A stretch of DNA of 11,755 nt from Dehalococcoidia bacterium. Its GTDB lineage: Bacteria; Chloroflexota; Dehalococcoidia; JACPQF01. Position 1 is the first letter of the stretch. The number at the start of each line of letters is the position of its first letter. This document shows, in pieces, positions 1 to 6,550 of this stretch. Location: the NCBI GenBank assembly GCA_030650265.1, contig JAUSEJ010000945.1, positions 1 through 11,755 on the forward strand. The letters run 5' to 3'. The notes below the pieces were generated by a model. That model saw only the letters and a program-made list of their open reading frames with translations, was not told the origin of the DNA and made no database searches. A program made the translations under genes and the position numbers.

Positions 1-18
1 GATGCCACTATAATACAT
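1..18 (-). CDS. Possible start of another minus-strand gene (partial)
   Basis: Reading the minus strand, an ATG at 18-16 opens a frame that runs off the window after six codons (MYYSGI). A GGCGGAGGA purine-rich stretch lies just upstream, but the GGAGG core is only two bases from the ATG, closer than usual. The position, about 60 bases downstream of the dehydrogenase stop on the same strand, would fit a co-transcribed gene. Too little is visible to assign a function; the call rests only on start codon, purine stretch and spacing. Confidence 0.25.
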
Positions 19-81
19 TTCCTCCGCCGGCAACGCAAGCCAGCATATTTGCAATTGGGTCTGGGCGACCTCGTAATTGGC

Positions 82-1161
82 CTAGTACCCTCTTTCCCAA
101 TCCACCCGATTGACTAGATCCTCACCTGCGAGGAATCTCTCCAGGTTCTGGCAAAACAGCTCGATGCCGCTGTTGGGTGGCAGATCCGTTCCTCCCGAGA
201 TGTGAGGCGCAAAAAATAGGTTGGGGGCGCTGAGAAACTCCTGGCTTGGCGGCCTCTCGAATTCGGCCTCGCGAACGTCGAGGGCGGCGCCGGCAATAGT
301 TCCCTCGTTCAGGGCCTCGATCAGGGCTGACTCGTCCACAATCTCGCCCCTGGCAACGTTAATGAGGTAGCTTGTCGGTTTCATGACCCCAATCTCCGCC
401 CTGCCGATCATGCCGTTCGTCTCCGGCGTCGACTGGGCGGCAATAACGACGAAATCGGCTTCGGCGAGCAGGTGGCTAAGATCAGAGGGCGGAAGAAGAA
501 GGTCCACACCCTCGGCGTCGGCCAGACGACTCGTGATTGAGCGTCTGGTGCCGACAGTCCGCATCCCCAGAGCTCTGGCCAGCCTGGCAACTTCCCGGCC
601 GATGCCTCCGAGGCCAACTATTCCCACCGTTTTGCCGGCCACGGAGCGTAGCCGGTACAGCCGCCTATCATAAGCGCCAGCTTGCTTATCCGCGATAGAT
701 CGGGGAAGGTCCTTGGCAAACATCAGTATGGTGGCCAGTACCCATTCGGCGTGCGCGGTGCTGTTCCGGTAGCCGCGAGAGGAGGTCACCGGCACAGAAC
801 AGCCCCAGATGTCGCCAAAACGCAGGTTTGAGACGCCCGCCGGAAGCTGATGGACCCATTTGAGCCGTGGCGCCCGACTAATCAGTAGATTAGGAAAGGG
901 GAACCCGATACAGGCCACGTCCGCACTCCCCAGCAAAGCGTCTCGATCCATCTGCTGAGCGCAGTACTGATCATCGTCGACAACTTCCTTCGCCCTGTTG
1001 CCAGGATGAAGACGGGCAGTTTCAGGCGGCCAGGTCCGGAGGTACTCAGAGTCGAATTTGCCGCGACCGTCCAGCACCAGAATTCTGGGGTCCACAGCAG
1101 CAATTCTCTCCAAATCCGCAGCCGAGGCCGGCCCCAGAATAACAACTTTGATTCTTTCCAC
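82..1161 (-). CDS. D-2-hydroxyacid dehydrogenase (NAD(P)-dependent)
   Basis: A 359-residue member of the D-isomer-specific 2-hydroxyacid dehydrogenase family, soluble enzymes that interconvert 2-oxoacids and D-2-hydroxyacids. The Rossmann motif GLGGIG is at residues 183-188. The catalytic triad is visible as Arg271 (in NVARGEIVDE), Glu300 (in DVREAEFERP) and His320 (in APHISGG). The second beta strand of the cofactor domain ends in VGTRRS rather than an acidic residue; two arginines there suggest NADP(H) preference, as in glyoxylate/hydroxypyruvate reductases (inference). The frame is open up to a GTG at 1185, but a textbook AGGAGGT (minus strand, 1174-1168) lies six bases before a GTG at 1161, so 1161 is chosen; the longer form would place the ribosome site inside the gene. 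The substrate cannot be told from sequence. There is no obvious pathway partner in the window. Confidence 0.93.
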   Translation of the reverse strand: MERIKVVILGPASAADLERIAAVDPRILVLDGRGKFDSEYLRTWPPETARLHPGNRAKEVVDDDQYCAQQMDRDALLGSADVACIGFPFPNLLISRAPRLKWVHQLPAGVSNLRFGDIWGCSVPVTSSRGYRNSTAHAEWVLATILMFAKDLPRSIADKQAGAYDRRLYRLRSVAGKTVGIVGLGGIGREVARLARALGMRTVGTRRSITSRLADAEGVDLLLPPSDLSHLLAEADFVVIAAQSTPETNGMIGRAEIGVMKPTSYLINVARGEIVDESALIEALNEGTIAGAALDVREAEFERPPSQEFLSAPNLFFAPHISGGTDLPPNSGIELFCQNLERFLAGEDLVNRVDWERGY

Positions 1162-1266
1162 TTCTTGACCTCCTAATAAGGACACTGTCGGGCCTTGTTT
1201 TTTCCCGGGTGTGAGGCTAGCGGCATGGGCGACCGGAGTCAGGGTCTGCTAGCTTTCGCGATCGCC

Positions 1267-1275
1267 ATTCTAGCA
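1267..1275 (-). promoter_or_regulatory. Extended -10 promoter for the dehydrogenase
   Basis: The minus strand reads TGC-TAGAAT, an extended -10 element, about 100 bases upstream of the dehydrogenase GTG. No convincing -35 hexamer is seen 16-18 bases further up, as is common when TGn is present. The same TGC-(-10) arrangement occurs before the large membrane protein, which supports it as a local promoter style. Confidence 0.4.
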
Positions 1276-1429
1276 CAAAGTCCAGCAAACCTCTATAGCC
1301 ATCGCCGAAGAAGGCGGTCTTTGCGGGCGACCTGGAGTAGCATTTATGGCTGGTCATGTCAAGCACGACGGGTGGCAGTGAAGGTAAGCCTGTTGGCGCA
1401 AACCGGGAGAAGACTCAGGCGGTAAGGAA

Positions 1430-1455
1430 GGGCGAAGCGAATATCCGCCTCGCCC
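1430..1455 (-). terminator. Terminator-like hairpin after the small 94-residue gene
   Basis: Two 10-base arms (minus strand GGGCGAGGCG and CGCTTCGCCC, one G-T pair) enclose a six-base loop, GATATT, 24 bases past the stop codon of the small gene. The following bases, TTCCTT, form only a weak U-tract, so termination could be partial. The rest of 1186-1429 holds the dehydrogenase leader and promoter and nothing else recognised. Confidence 0.45.
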
Positions 1456-1479
1456 CTGGTCTTATCGATGAACCTTCTG

Positions 1480-1764
1480 TTAGCCTTGCTTTGCCGCCTC
1501 TTGCTTGTGCAGAAGGGCCCTGGCATCGTCTCCCACTTCCAACTCGAGGCAGTCGACGAAGGTAGAGTAAATGGCCATGTCCAACAAATGCAACTTCCAG
1601 TCCTCAGTTGCTTCTGATTTCCGACGCAGATCAAGCAAGTACATTAAACGGTGAATAAAGAATCTTTGCGTCTGACTGTAGGAGTGCCCAAACAGTAGGT
1701 CTTCCTCGCCTGAATGGCTATCTAACATGTTCTGGTTCTGTGAGCTAAGATCAAATACGTTCAT
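1480..1764 (-). CDS. Small unknown protein, 94 aa
   Basis: I do not recognise this protein. It has an ATG start with a GGAG ribosome site seven bases upstream, ordinary codon use and a terminator-like hairpin after the stop, so it is probably a real monocistronic gene. It is soluble, without signal peptide or membrane segment. The N-terminal third is polar (Ser, Gln, Asp, Asn rich). The rest looks helical and amphipathic, with a leucine-rich stretch (HRLMYLLDLRRK, LHLLDMAIYS) and an acidic segment (CLELEVGDDA), which would fit a helical bundle or an interaction surface. There are no metal-binding motifs beyond a single cysteine. The neighbours are on the same strand but separated by roughly 300 bases on each side and give no functional hint. 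Confidence 0.6.
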   Translation of the reverse strand: MNVFDLSSQNQNMLDSHSGEEDLLFGHSYSQTQRFFIHRLMYLLDLRRKSEATEDWKLHLLDMAIYSTFVDCLELEVGDDARALLHKQEAAKQG

Positions 1765-2064
1765 TTTTCCACTCCTGACGCTATCTTGACGCTACAAACT
1801 TCCTTTGTTCAAGTCATCCTCTGTGACTACGTTGCCTGACGACTCACCTTTATTATCGACGCAGATTTCTGGCCGTAAAGTGGTCCAAACAATCAATTTC
1901 AAAACGGCCACATCAACCGGAGCTGAAAGGCGAGCGACATGAGTGATGATTGATTGTCCAACTCAATAGTAACAAATATCTGCCATTTCAACAAGTGCCT
2001 TTCTTAATCCAACGCTGTCTTGTAGTGATTGCCGTTGGTCCCTCAGCGAGAAGCCCCGTCGGCG
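1765..2064. other. Intergenic region between small gene and membrane protein gene
   Basis: About 300 bases without a convincing gene. On the minus strand, TTTACG - 16 bases - GATAAT (the GATAAT is the complement of 1852-1857) is a possible promoter for the small gene. Closer to that gene, the octamer TGACGCTA is repeated on the plus strand at 1776-1783 and 1787-1794, an 11-base period just upstream of its ribosome site. No clear U-tailed terminator for the large membrane protein gene was found. Confidence 0.4.
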
Positions 2065-4728
2065 TCAGCGACGTAGTTCTATTGGGCCTAGTTTAAGGTG
2101 AGTTGATCCGCCGACGGCGGGCCACAGCCTCTCGCCAGTGTGAGGTTGGTAGAGGCCAACTTCCAGCGTATAGATGCCCGATTCGAAATCCGGAGGCAAC
2201 CCGGGGAGGTGAACGTCCTCGACCATCTCTCCACGTTGCCAAAGGGAAGTTGGTCGGAAGCCCATTTGCGGCTGGCTATCGTGATAGGCAATCAGGTTGC
2301 CGGAGTCGTCGACAAGCCGCAGCGAAACTACGTAGTCCTGCTCCATGGTGGACAGCGCCTGCCAAAATAAGGTAACGCGAAGATCGGTGGTCGGTCCCCT
2401 GAGACCAGCAAAGCCACCTGGCGCCAAGAATGACTGAAGTCCGGTCGGGCTCGTCCGGGAGTAGCCGAGAAGTAGGAGCCTGTCTCCGAACGCCGTCTCA
2501 ACGCGATGATCGGGAATCGGCAATGGAAGCGTGGGCCTGCTCTCAATGTTAACGGCGCCGAGTTCGGTTGACCCCAGTGGCGTCTCATCGGTCATGAGAC
2601 CCAGCCTCAGGACGACAGGCCCGGGCGACGACATACCCGTCAAGCGGATCTCACGCCGCTCTCGGACAATCTCATTCACGCCCCAGGCAGATGTAGGAGC
2701 GGTGCCGTAAATGGGCGCCCCCATCTGCATGGCAACGACTTTCCCCTGCCGGTCATGGGCCTCCAGCGACAACTTGAGATCGTCTCGCTCTGGCTGAAGC
2801 GTCTGCCAAAACAATGTTACGTCAAGCACTGCCTCCCCATCGACATACGTTGTTTTGGTCTCATAGGAAAGAAGACGAAGCCGGCCAGCCAAATCGACCG
2901 GTGAGATCGATTTGGCTGGCACCGCGTCGCCGAACACGTAGGACTGCATAATCGCCAAGACAACGAAAAGAAGTGGGAGACCGGCGAGACCTAGAAGCAC
3001 CGGCGGTCCGTGAGAATAGCGTTTGCGGATAGCCTTTGTTGCGACCAGCGCCAGGGCCAGCAAAGCAAGGAGGGACAATATCCGGCTGAGCGCTCGCACG
3101 CCGGTATCGCCGAAGGAGAGCGATACCTCGTGACGACCCTCCGGAATATCGAAGGTGACGATGCCGGGATCTGTGGATGGATAGGTGGCCACCTCCTTGC
3201 CATCCACCCTGGCTTGCCAGCCAGGAAAATAGAAGCTGTGCAGGCGAAGGTGGCTCGGGTTCGGGGCCTCAACACTGGCCGCAAAAGCGTTCGCACCGGT
3301 GGGACGAAAGGAGTCAATGGCGATCGCCGCTATTCCTTCCGTTTTTTTCGATTCGATCGCCCCATAAAGAGGCGAGGTAAAGCCGGGCTTTGCTGTAACT
3401 GGCAACCATTCGTTTCCGTAGGCCGTTCCCATAACGCCGCTGTCGTATTCGTAGCGGGCCAGAGTTCCCAAGGTGAGGGAGCTATCCGGATACTCCAGTT
3501 GCTTGATCTTGAGATCCCAGGTGCCAGCAAGAATGATTGCCAGGCAGGCCAGTGCAGCAACAGGATACGAGAACTTCCCGGCGCGCGCTGCCAACCCGGC
3601 TAGCACCGAGGTGGCAAGTCCGACAAAGGAGAGAAGGCGCCAGGGAAACTGGATCATGCCGGCAAGGGGCATCCGTTCCCAGAAAGGCGAAGAGGGCTCG
3701 CTAATAAGAAATGCCAGCAGCGGCATCGCCACGAGAAACAGGGACAGCGTCCGCAGGAACTTACGATTGTTCTTCCTGATAAGGCCGACTCCCAGGCCAC
3801 CAATGGCCATAATCAAGTCAAGAGGCGCCAACTTTGGCGGAAACTTGGCCTGGTAGTCGAAGGTCGGGCGCCACTGGACCAGCGAATCCCAGTCATGCAG
3901 TTCACTGCGAAAGGCATCCTCTGTTACCCAGTCGGCGTTATTCGCGGCAACGTATTGTTCCTCCAACAGGACAGGCAACCAGTAAAAAGCCGCCAGAGCC
4001 GCGCCCAGGCCGAAAGCGGCTACGCCAAGAATCAGCGCTCGCCTTATCGCTTTGGACAAAAATGAGACAGTCCATACATAGTAGACGGCCAGGATAGGCA
4101 AGAAGAAAATAAACGTGACATGGCTAAGAATTATTCCGGCCACAACCAGGGCGCCGGGAATCAAGTAAACTGCTTGGACGCGGCTGGCCAAACGATGGAA
4201 TAGCCAGAGAGCAACGGGTAGTAGGGAGATAATGGTGGCCTCAGGAATTGCGCCGCGCACGTAGATGTCGGTAAGATGGTAAGGGAAGTAGACATAGGCA
4301 ATCGACGATAGTAGCGCCGCTGGCCTGGACTGGAACAGGTCCTTGGTAAAAAGATACATGCTGAGACCGGAGACCAGCAAACCTCCGGCAATCAGCGCCT
4401 TCATCGCGTCGCCGAAGCTCAAACCTAGAAGATGGAAGCCCTCGGCCAGGTAGTAGGCCAAAGGCGGATAGAAATTGAAAAGAGGGTAGCCGTACCCGAG
4501 GGCCAGGTCCGGGGACCAGCGGGGAAACAGGTCCCCCGACCGCAGGCTCGCGTCAAGCTCGACCAGTCGAAGCAGGTGAAGCAAGCCGTCATGGGCCTCG
4601 AAGTAGCTGGACACCATGAGAAACCGGAGGGCAGGCAGGGAAAGAAATATGATAACAATAGGAACCAGAAATCTTTGGGGGGATGCGAAGGCCATCCCCA
4701 ATATTCTCTTGGCAGTTTGGATAATCAC
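2065..4728 (-). CDS. Large polytopic membrane protein, PTPS-related / GT-C-like, with tandem C-terminal beta domains
   Basis: An 887-residue inner-membrane protein. The N-terminal half has many hydrophobic segments (about 20-40, 90-125, 135-150, 165-220, 230-255, 303-317, 328-342, 365-405). It carries the signature of the 6-pyruvoyl-tetrahydropterin-synthase-related membrane family: HDGLLHLLRLVELDASLRSG, FPRW, GYGYPLFNFYPPLAYY (residues 46-93). Such proteins resemble GT-C glycosyltransferases and YfhO; a role in lipid-linked sugar transfer or cell-surface polymer modification is inference. Residues 430-545 form an extracytoplasmic domain ending in HSFYFPGWQARVDGKEV, typical of YfhO-like proteins, followed by two more membrane helices (about 550-565, 577-597). 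The C-terminus has two related beta-sandwich-like repeats, each with VTLFWQ (637-642, 785-790), a PTS-x-W segment and a final R/EVGL or RLGL strand; a TGERLWP motif ends the second. Start: GTG at 4728, with no ribosome site but a -10 box five bases upstream (leaderless). An ATG at codon 12 is the alternative. Confidence 0.85.
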   Translation of the reverse strand: MIIQTAKRILGMAFASPQRFLVPIVIIFLSLPALRFLMVSSYFEAHDGLLHLLRLVELDASLRSGDLFPRWSPDLALGYGYPLFNFYPPLAYYLAEGFHLLGLSFGDAMKALIAGGLLVSGLSMYLFTKDLFQSRPAALLSSIAYVYFPYHLTDIYVRGAIPEATIISLLPVALWLFHRLASRVQAVYLIPGALVVAGIILSHVTFIFFLPILAVYYVWTVSFLSKAIRRALILGVAAFGLGAALAAFYWLPVLLEEQYVAANNADWVTEDAFRSELHDWDSLVQWRPTFDYQAKFPPKLAPLDLIMAIGGLGVGLIRKNNRKFLRTLSLFLVAMPLLAFLISEPSSPFWERMPLAGMIQFPWRLLSFVGLATSVLAGLAARAGKFSYPVAALACLAIILAGTWDLKIKQLEYPDSSLTLGTLARYEYDSGVMGTAYGNEWLPVTAKPGFTSPLYGAIESKKTEGIAAIAIDSFRPTGANAFAASVEAPNPSHLRLHSFYFPGWQARVDGKEVATYPSTDPGIVTFDIPEGRHEVSLSFGDTGVRALSRILSLLALLALALVATKAIRKRYSHGPPVLLGLAGLPLLFVVLAIMQSYVFGDAVPAKSISPVDLAGRLRLLSYETKTTYVDGEAVLDVTLFWQTLQPERDDLKLSLEAHDRQGKVVAMQMGAPIYGTAPTSAWGVNEIVRERREIRLTGMSSPGPVVLRLGLMTDETPLGSTELGAVNIESRPTLPLPIPDHRVETAFGDRLLLLGYSRTSPTGLQSFLAPGGFAGLRGPTTDLRVTLFWQALSTMEQDYVVSLRLVDDSGNLIAYHDSQPQMGFRPTSLWQRGEMVEDVHLPGLPPDFESGIYTLEVGLYQPHTGERLWPAVGGSTHLKLGPIELRR

Positions 4729-4733
4729 AAGCC

Positions 4734-4742
4734 ATTATAGCA
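4734..4742 (-). promoter_or_regulatory. Extended -10 promoter giving a leaderless mRNA for the membrane protein
   Basis: The minus strand reads TGC-TATAAT, a perfect -10 hexamer with the TGn extension. Only five bases separate it from the GTG at 4728, so transcription should begin at or next to the start codon. The missing Shine-Dalgarno sequence agrees with leaderless translation. No good -35 box is visible. Confidence 0.6.
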
Positions 4743-4808
4743 TTTTTGACCGGCAGGAGCAGCACACGACAAGATGAGGGTCTTGCAGCCCTCCATGTGC
4801 GGAATTGT

Positions 4809-4837
4809 TTGACGCGTTTTTGCGTGCATTGTAGAAT
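4809..4837 (+). promoter_or_regulatory. Sigma70-type promoter of the iron-sulfur protein gene
   Basis: TTGACG (4809-4814), 17-base spacer, TAGAAT (4832-4837): near-consensus with ideal spacing. Predicted start of transcription is around 4843-4845, giving an 80-base leader to the ATG at 4925. It is divergent from the leaderless promoter of the membrane protein gene, about 70 bases away. Confidence 0.7.
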
Positions 4838-4858
4838 CACTGCAAAGAAAGAACCTGA

Positions 4859-4877
4859 CTGACAAAACGTTTGTCAG
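4859..4877 (+). promoter_or_regulatory. Operator-like palindrome in the leader of the iron-sulfur protein gene
   Basis: CTGACAAAACGTTTGTCAG has perfect 8-base arms around a 3-base centre and lies just downstream of the predicted transcription start. Size and symmetry suit a dimeric repressor (TetR-like in style) acting as a roadblock. No regulator gene is in the window. It could instead fold as a leader RNA hairpin. Further on, AATTGAATCGG/AATTGAATGGG is tandemly repeated at 4892-4913, directly before the ribosome site. Confidence 0.5.
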
Positions 4878-4924
4878 CGGAGATGGTCTCCAATTGAATC
4901 GGAATTGAATGGGGGGTAGAAACC

Positions 4925-5764
4925 ATGTGCGTGTGGTGCGACCAGTACGGAAACGGCGATAAGTGGTACTTCAACCCGGCCAACTACGCCCGGAGAATGT
5001 ACAAGATCCGCAAAGATGAGGTGGAGGCGACCGGGACTGAGGCAAATCCCCAGGTTGGTGAGGGGGGCATGGCCGGTGGCGCCACCCTTGAAATCATGGA
5101 AGCCTATCTGAAAGGCGACCACGAGACCTATGAGAAACTCAAACGAGAGGCTGAGGACAGAGCATGGCGAGTTCATTTCGGCCAGGTGATCACCCTGGAA
5201 GAGGTGTTGAAGGCAGCCGACCTGCTGTATCCAATAGCCAGGATGACTTGCTCCTGCCGAAGAAACGCCCTTGGCGTTGCTCATGAAGAGAACATGAGCT
5301 GCATCGGCATGGGACCCGGCATGTACAAATGGGAGCGCTGGCCGGAGTCCTACCGGGGTGGAGTCGAGTTCATCACGCCGGATCAACTAAAGGAATACTT
5401 GCAGAAGCTCAACAAGACCGGGTATGTGCATACTATTGCCGCCTTTGGCACGCCCTACCTCGGCGGAATCTGCAACTGCGACTACCCGGATTGTGTCTTT
5501 ATCCGAGACGCAGTGGACTACGGTGTTAGACGACTCTGGAAGGGCCATTACGTGGCCCAGGTCGATCCAAAACTGTGCAACGGTTGCGGCCTTTGCATCA
5601 AGCGCTGTCAGTTCAAGGCGCTCACCTTCTCGGGTAGCCGCAATCAGGCCCACATCGATATGAGACAATGCTACGGTTGCGGCAACTGCCGCGCCGTTTG
5701 CAAGCCCGGGGCAATTGGCCTACGGGAGAGGGCAAATCTGCCTGCTCTCGAAAGCGTGTGGTAG
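4925..5764 (+). CDS. Cysteine-rich double [4Fe-4S] ferredoxin-domain protein
   Basis: A 279-residue cytoplasmic iron-sulfur protein. The C-terminal ferredoxin module has two complete C-X2-C-X2-C-X3-C motifs, Cys218/221/224/228 and Cys249/252/255/259, for two [4Fe-4S] clusters and electron transfer. Before it lie conserved-looking cysteine groups: MCVWC at the extreme N-terminus (Cys2, Cys5), CSCRRNALG (Cys109, Cys111) with Cys126, and GICNCDYPDC (Cys183, Cys185, Cys190). The CSCR...CNC-x-C layout recalls a family of anaerobe ferredoxin-like proteins with a CICR/CPCR motif followed by an ICNC motif, where extra cluster or cobamide/metal binding has been suspected; I cannot name the partner enzyme. 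Start: ATG at 4925 after a G-rich stretch (GGGGGGTAG), seven to eight bases away; the Cys2/Cys5 pair supports this start. It has its own promoter and operator and a terminator 106 bases after the stop, so it is likely monocistronic. Confidence 0.85.
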   Translation: MCVWCDQYGNGDKWYFNPANYARRMYKIRKDEVEATGTEANPQVGEGGMAGGATLEIMEAYLKGDHETYEKLKREAEDRAWRVHFGQVITLEEVLKAADLLYPIARMTCSCRRNALGVAHEENMSCIGMGPGMYKWERWPESYRGGVEFITPDQLKEYLQKLNKTGYVHTIAAFGTPYLGGICNCDYPDCVFIRDAVDYGVRRLWKGHYVAQVDPKLCNGCGLCIKRCQFKALTFSGSRNQAHIDMRQCYGCGNCRAVCKPGAIGLRERANLPALESVW

Positions 5765-5832
5765 AATCGGTAGACGGGAGATAAGGGAATAGAGCTCTTC
5801 CGTGAACAGGGCTTTGCGTGATGCCGGGACTG

Positions 5833-5861
5833 TTGACCCAGGTGCCTCTCCATGATAGAAT
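5833..5861 (+). promoter_or_regulatory. Strong-looking promoter pointing straight into a terminator
   Basis: TTGACC (5833-5838), 17-base spacer, TAGAAT (5856-5861), with TG one base before the -10 (extended -10). By motif this is one of the best promoters in the window. The expected start at about 5867-5869 lies directly before the terminator stem that begins at 5870. Either it yields a very short hairpin RNA, or read-through serves the radical SAM operon starting at 6195. Confidence 0.5.
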
Positions 5862-5869
5862 ACTAATGG

Positions 5870-5894
5870 AAAAGCGGCTGCGCTGCCGCTTTTT
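5870..5894 (+). terminator. Intrinsic terminator after the iron-sulfur protein gene
   Basis: Perfect 9-base arms AAAAGCGGC and GCCGCTTTT enclose the loop TGCGCT and are followed by one more T. The A-run on one side and T-run on the other make it functional in both directions in principle. Confidence 0.8.
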
Positions 5895-5928
5895 GGCGCC
5901 TCTACTTCGACCGGAGTCAAAGACGACT

Positions 5929-5943
5929 CACAGGGACCCTGTG
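5929..5943. repeat. Short perfect inverted repeat CACAGGG-A-CCCTGTG
   Basis: Seven-base arms around a single central base lie in the gap before the radical SAM operon, with GACG at 5923-5926 and CGTC at 5944-5947 extending the symmetry after a short bulge. The one-base centre suits a protein-binding site better than an RNA hairpin. No U-tract follows. Confidence 0.4.
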
Positions 5944-6028
5944 CGTCAGATAACGGTCAGCAATGACCTCTATTATGCCTCAACGTTGGCAGTGTTCATA
6001 CATTTATTCTAAGAGAAACTGAGAAGAG

Positions 6029-6050
6029 CGGGGATCTTCCCCGGTTGTTT
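6029..6050 (+). terminator. Second terminator-like hairpin in the 5765-6194 gap
   Basis: CGGGGA-TCT-TCCCCG is a six-base perfect stem with a three-base loop, followed by GTTGTTTT. The stem is short but GC-rich with a T-rich tail. It sits about 145 bases before the radical SAM operon and could act as terminator or attenuator. The remaining bases to 6194 show no further feature. Confidence 0.5.
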
Positions 6051-6194
6051 TCCAAAGCGCTTACTCGCAACTTTTCTATTGTTTTCTCTGTTCGGGTGGT
6101 GAATGTTTGGTACTCAAGACAGCGCTGAGATCCAGTTCATGGTAGCAATGCACCAATCATTTCCATAAATCGAAAACGGTCGAGGAGGGACGCG

Positions 6195-6422
6195 GTGACT
6201 CGAGTTGACGAACTGCAGAAGAAATATCCAACTATTCCCAGGCAGTACATCATCAGGTGGGACTGTAAGGCCCACGGTATCGCCGATACGGGGACGCTCG
6301 ATGAACTCGGTATGTGGGTACCGAATGTGGGCTCAGGAACCTACGCGAGCTATGACCACGATATAACGCTGAAGGACTGGGTGGACCTTAAGCCGGGGAG
6401 ACAAAAGCCAGGGTATGCCTAA
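6195..6422 (+). CDS. N-terminal fragment of a frameshifted radical SAM protein (75 aa), or a separate small protein
   Basis: GTG start at 6195 with a strong GAGGAGGG five bases upstream. The 75 residues begin MTRVDELQKKYPTIPRQYII and include WDCKAHGIADTG and an aromatic-rich GTYASYDHD segment; they end LKPGRQKPGYA at a TAA (6420-6422). I do not recognise it as a standalone protein. The reading frame one base back is open from 6392 and continues with protein-like sequence (RPGRFVLPENGLDLNHR) straight into the radical SAM gene, so this piece most likely is the N-terminus of that enzyme, detached by loss of one base close to 6420. The alternative is a genuine small gene whose stop overlaps an ATG at 6415, but that ATG is in a third frame and ends after about 30 codons. 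Confidence 0.65.
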   Translation: MTRVDELQKKYPTIPRQYIIRWDCKAHGIADTGTLDELGMWVPNVGSGTYASYDHDITLKDWVDLKPGRQKPGYA

Positions 6423-6550
6423 GACCGGGCCGATTTGTTCTCCCGGAGAATGGACTGGACCTCAATCACAGGGTTGCCCGGATAAATACCGGGAGCGACC
6501 TCGAGGTTAGAGTCGAGGATTCTGGCAAGTACGCTCTCTATCAAGGTGAG

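Noticed and set aside
1161..1185. GTG at 1185 as start of the dehydrogenase
   Set aside because: The perfect AGGAGGT would then be inside the gene; the GTG at 1161 is six bases after it and begins right at the first beta strand.
1195..1565. Two plus-strand open frames between the dehydrogenase and the small gene
   Set aside because: Arg/Ser-rich translation without a good ribosome site, overlapping the dehydrogenase leader, its promoter and a terminator-like hairpin on the other strand.
3010..3603. A 197-codon open frame on the plus strand inside the large membrane protein gene
   Set aside because: It is antisense to a clearly coding, domain-rich gene; its composition is basic and low in hydrophobic strands, with no ribosome site or recognisable motif.
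4874..5386. A 170-codon minus-strand open frame opposite the iron-sulfur protein gene
   Set aside because: The plus strand encodes cysteine motifs that fix the true frame; the antisense product resembles nothing known and would overlap the promoter leader.
5818..6012. A 64-codon plus-strand open frame in the gap after the iron-sulfur gene
   Set aside because: It runs straight through a strong intrinsic terminator and a promoter and has no ribosome site.
6405..6432. Programmed -1 frameshifting joining the two radical SAM pieces
   Set aside because: No X-XXY-YYZ heptamer, no strong hairpin just downstream and no internal Shine-Dalgarno at the right distance; an ordinary one-base loss explains the sequence better.
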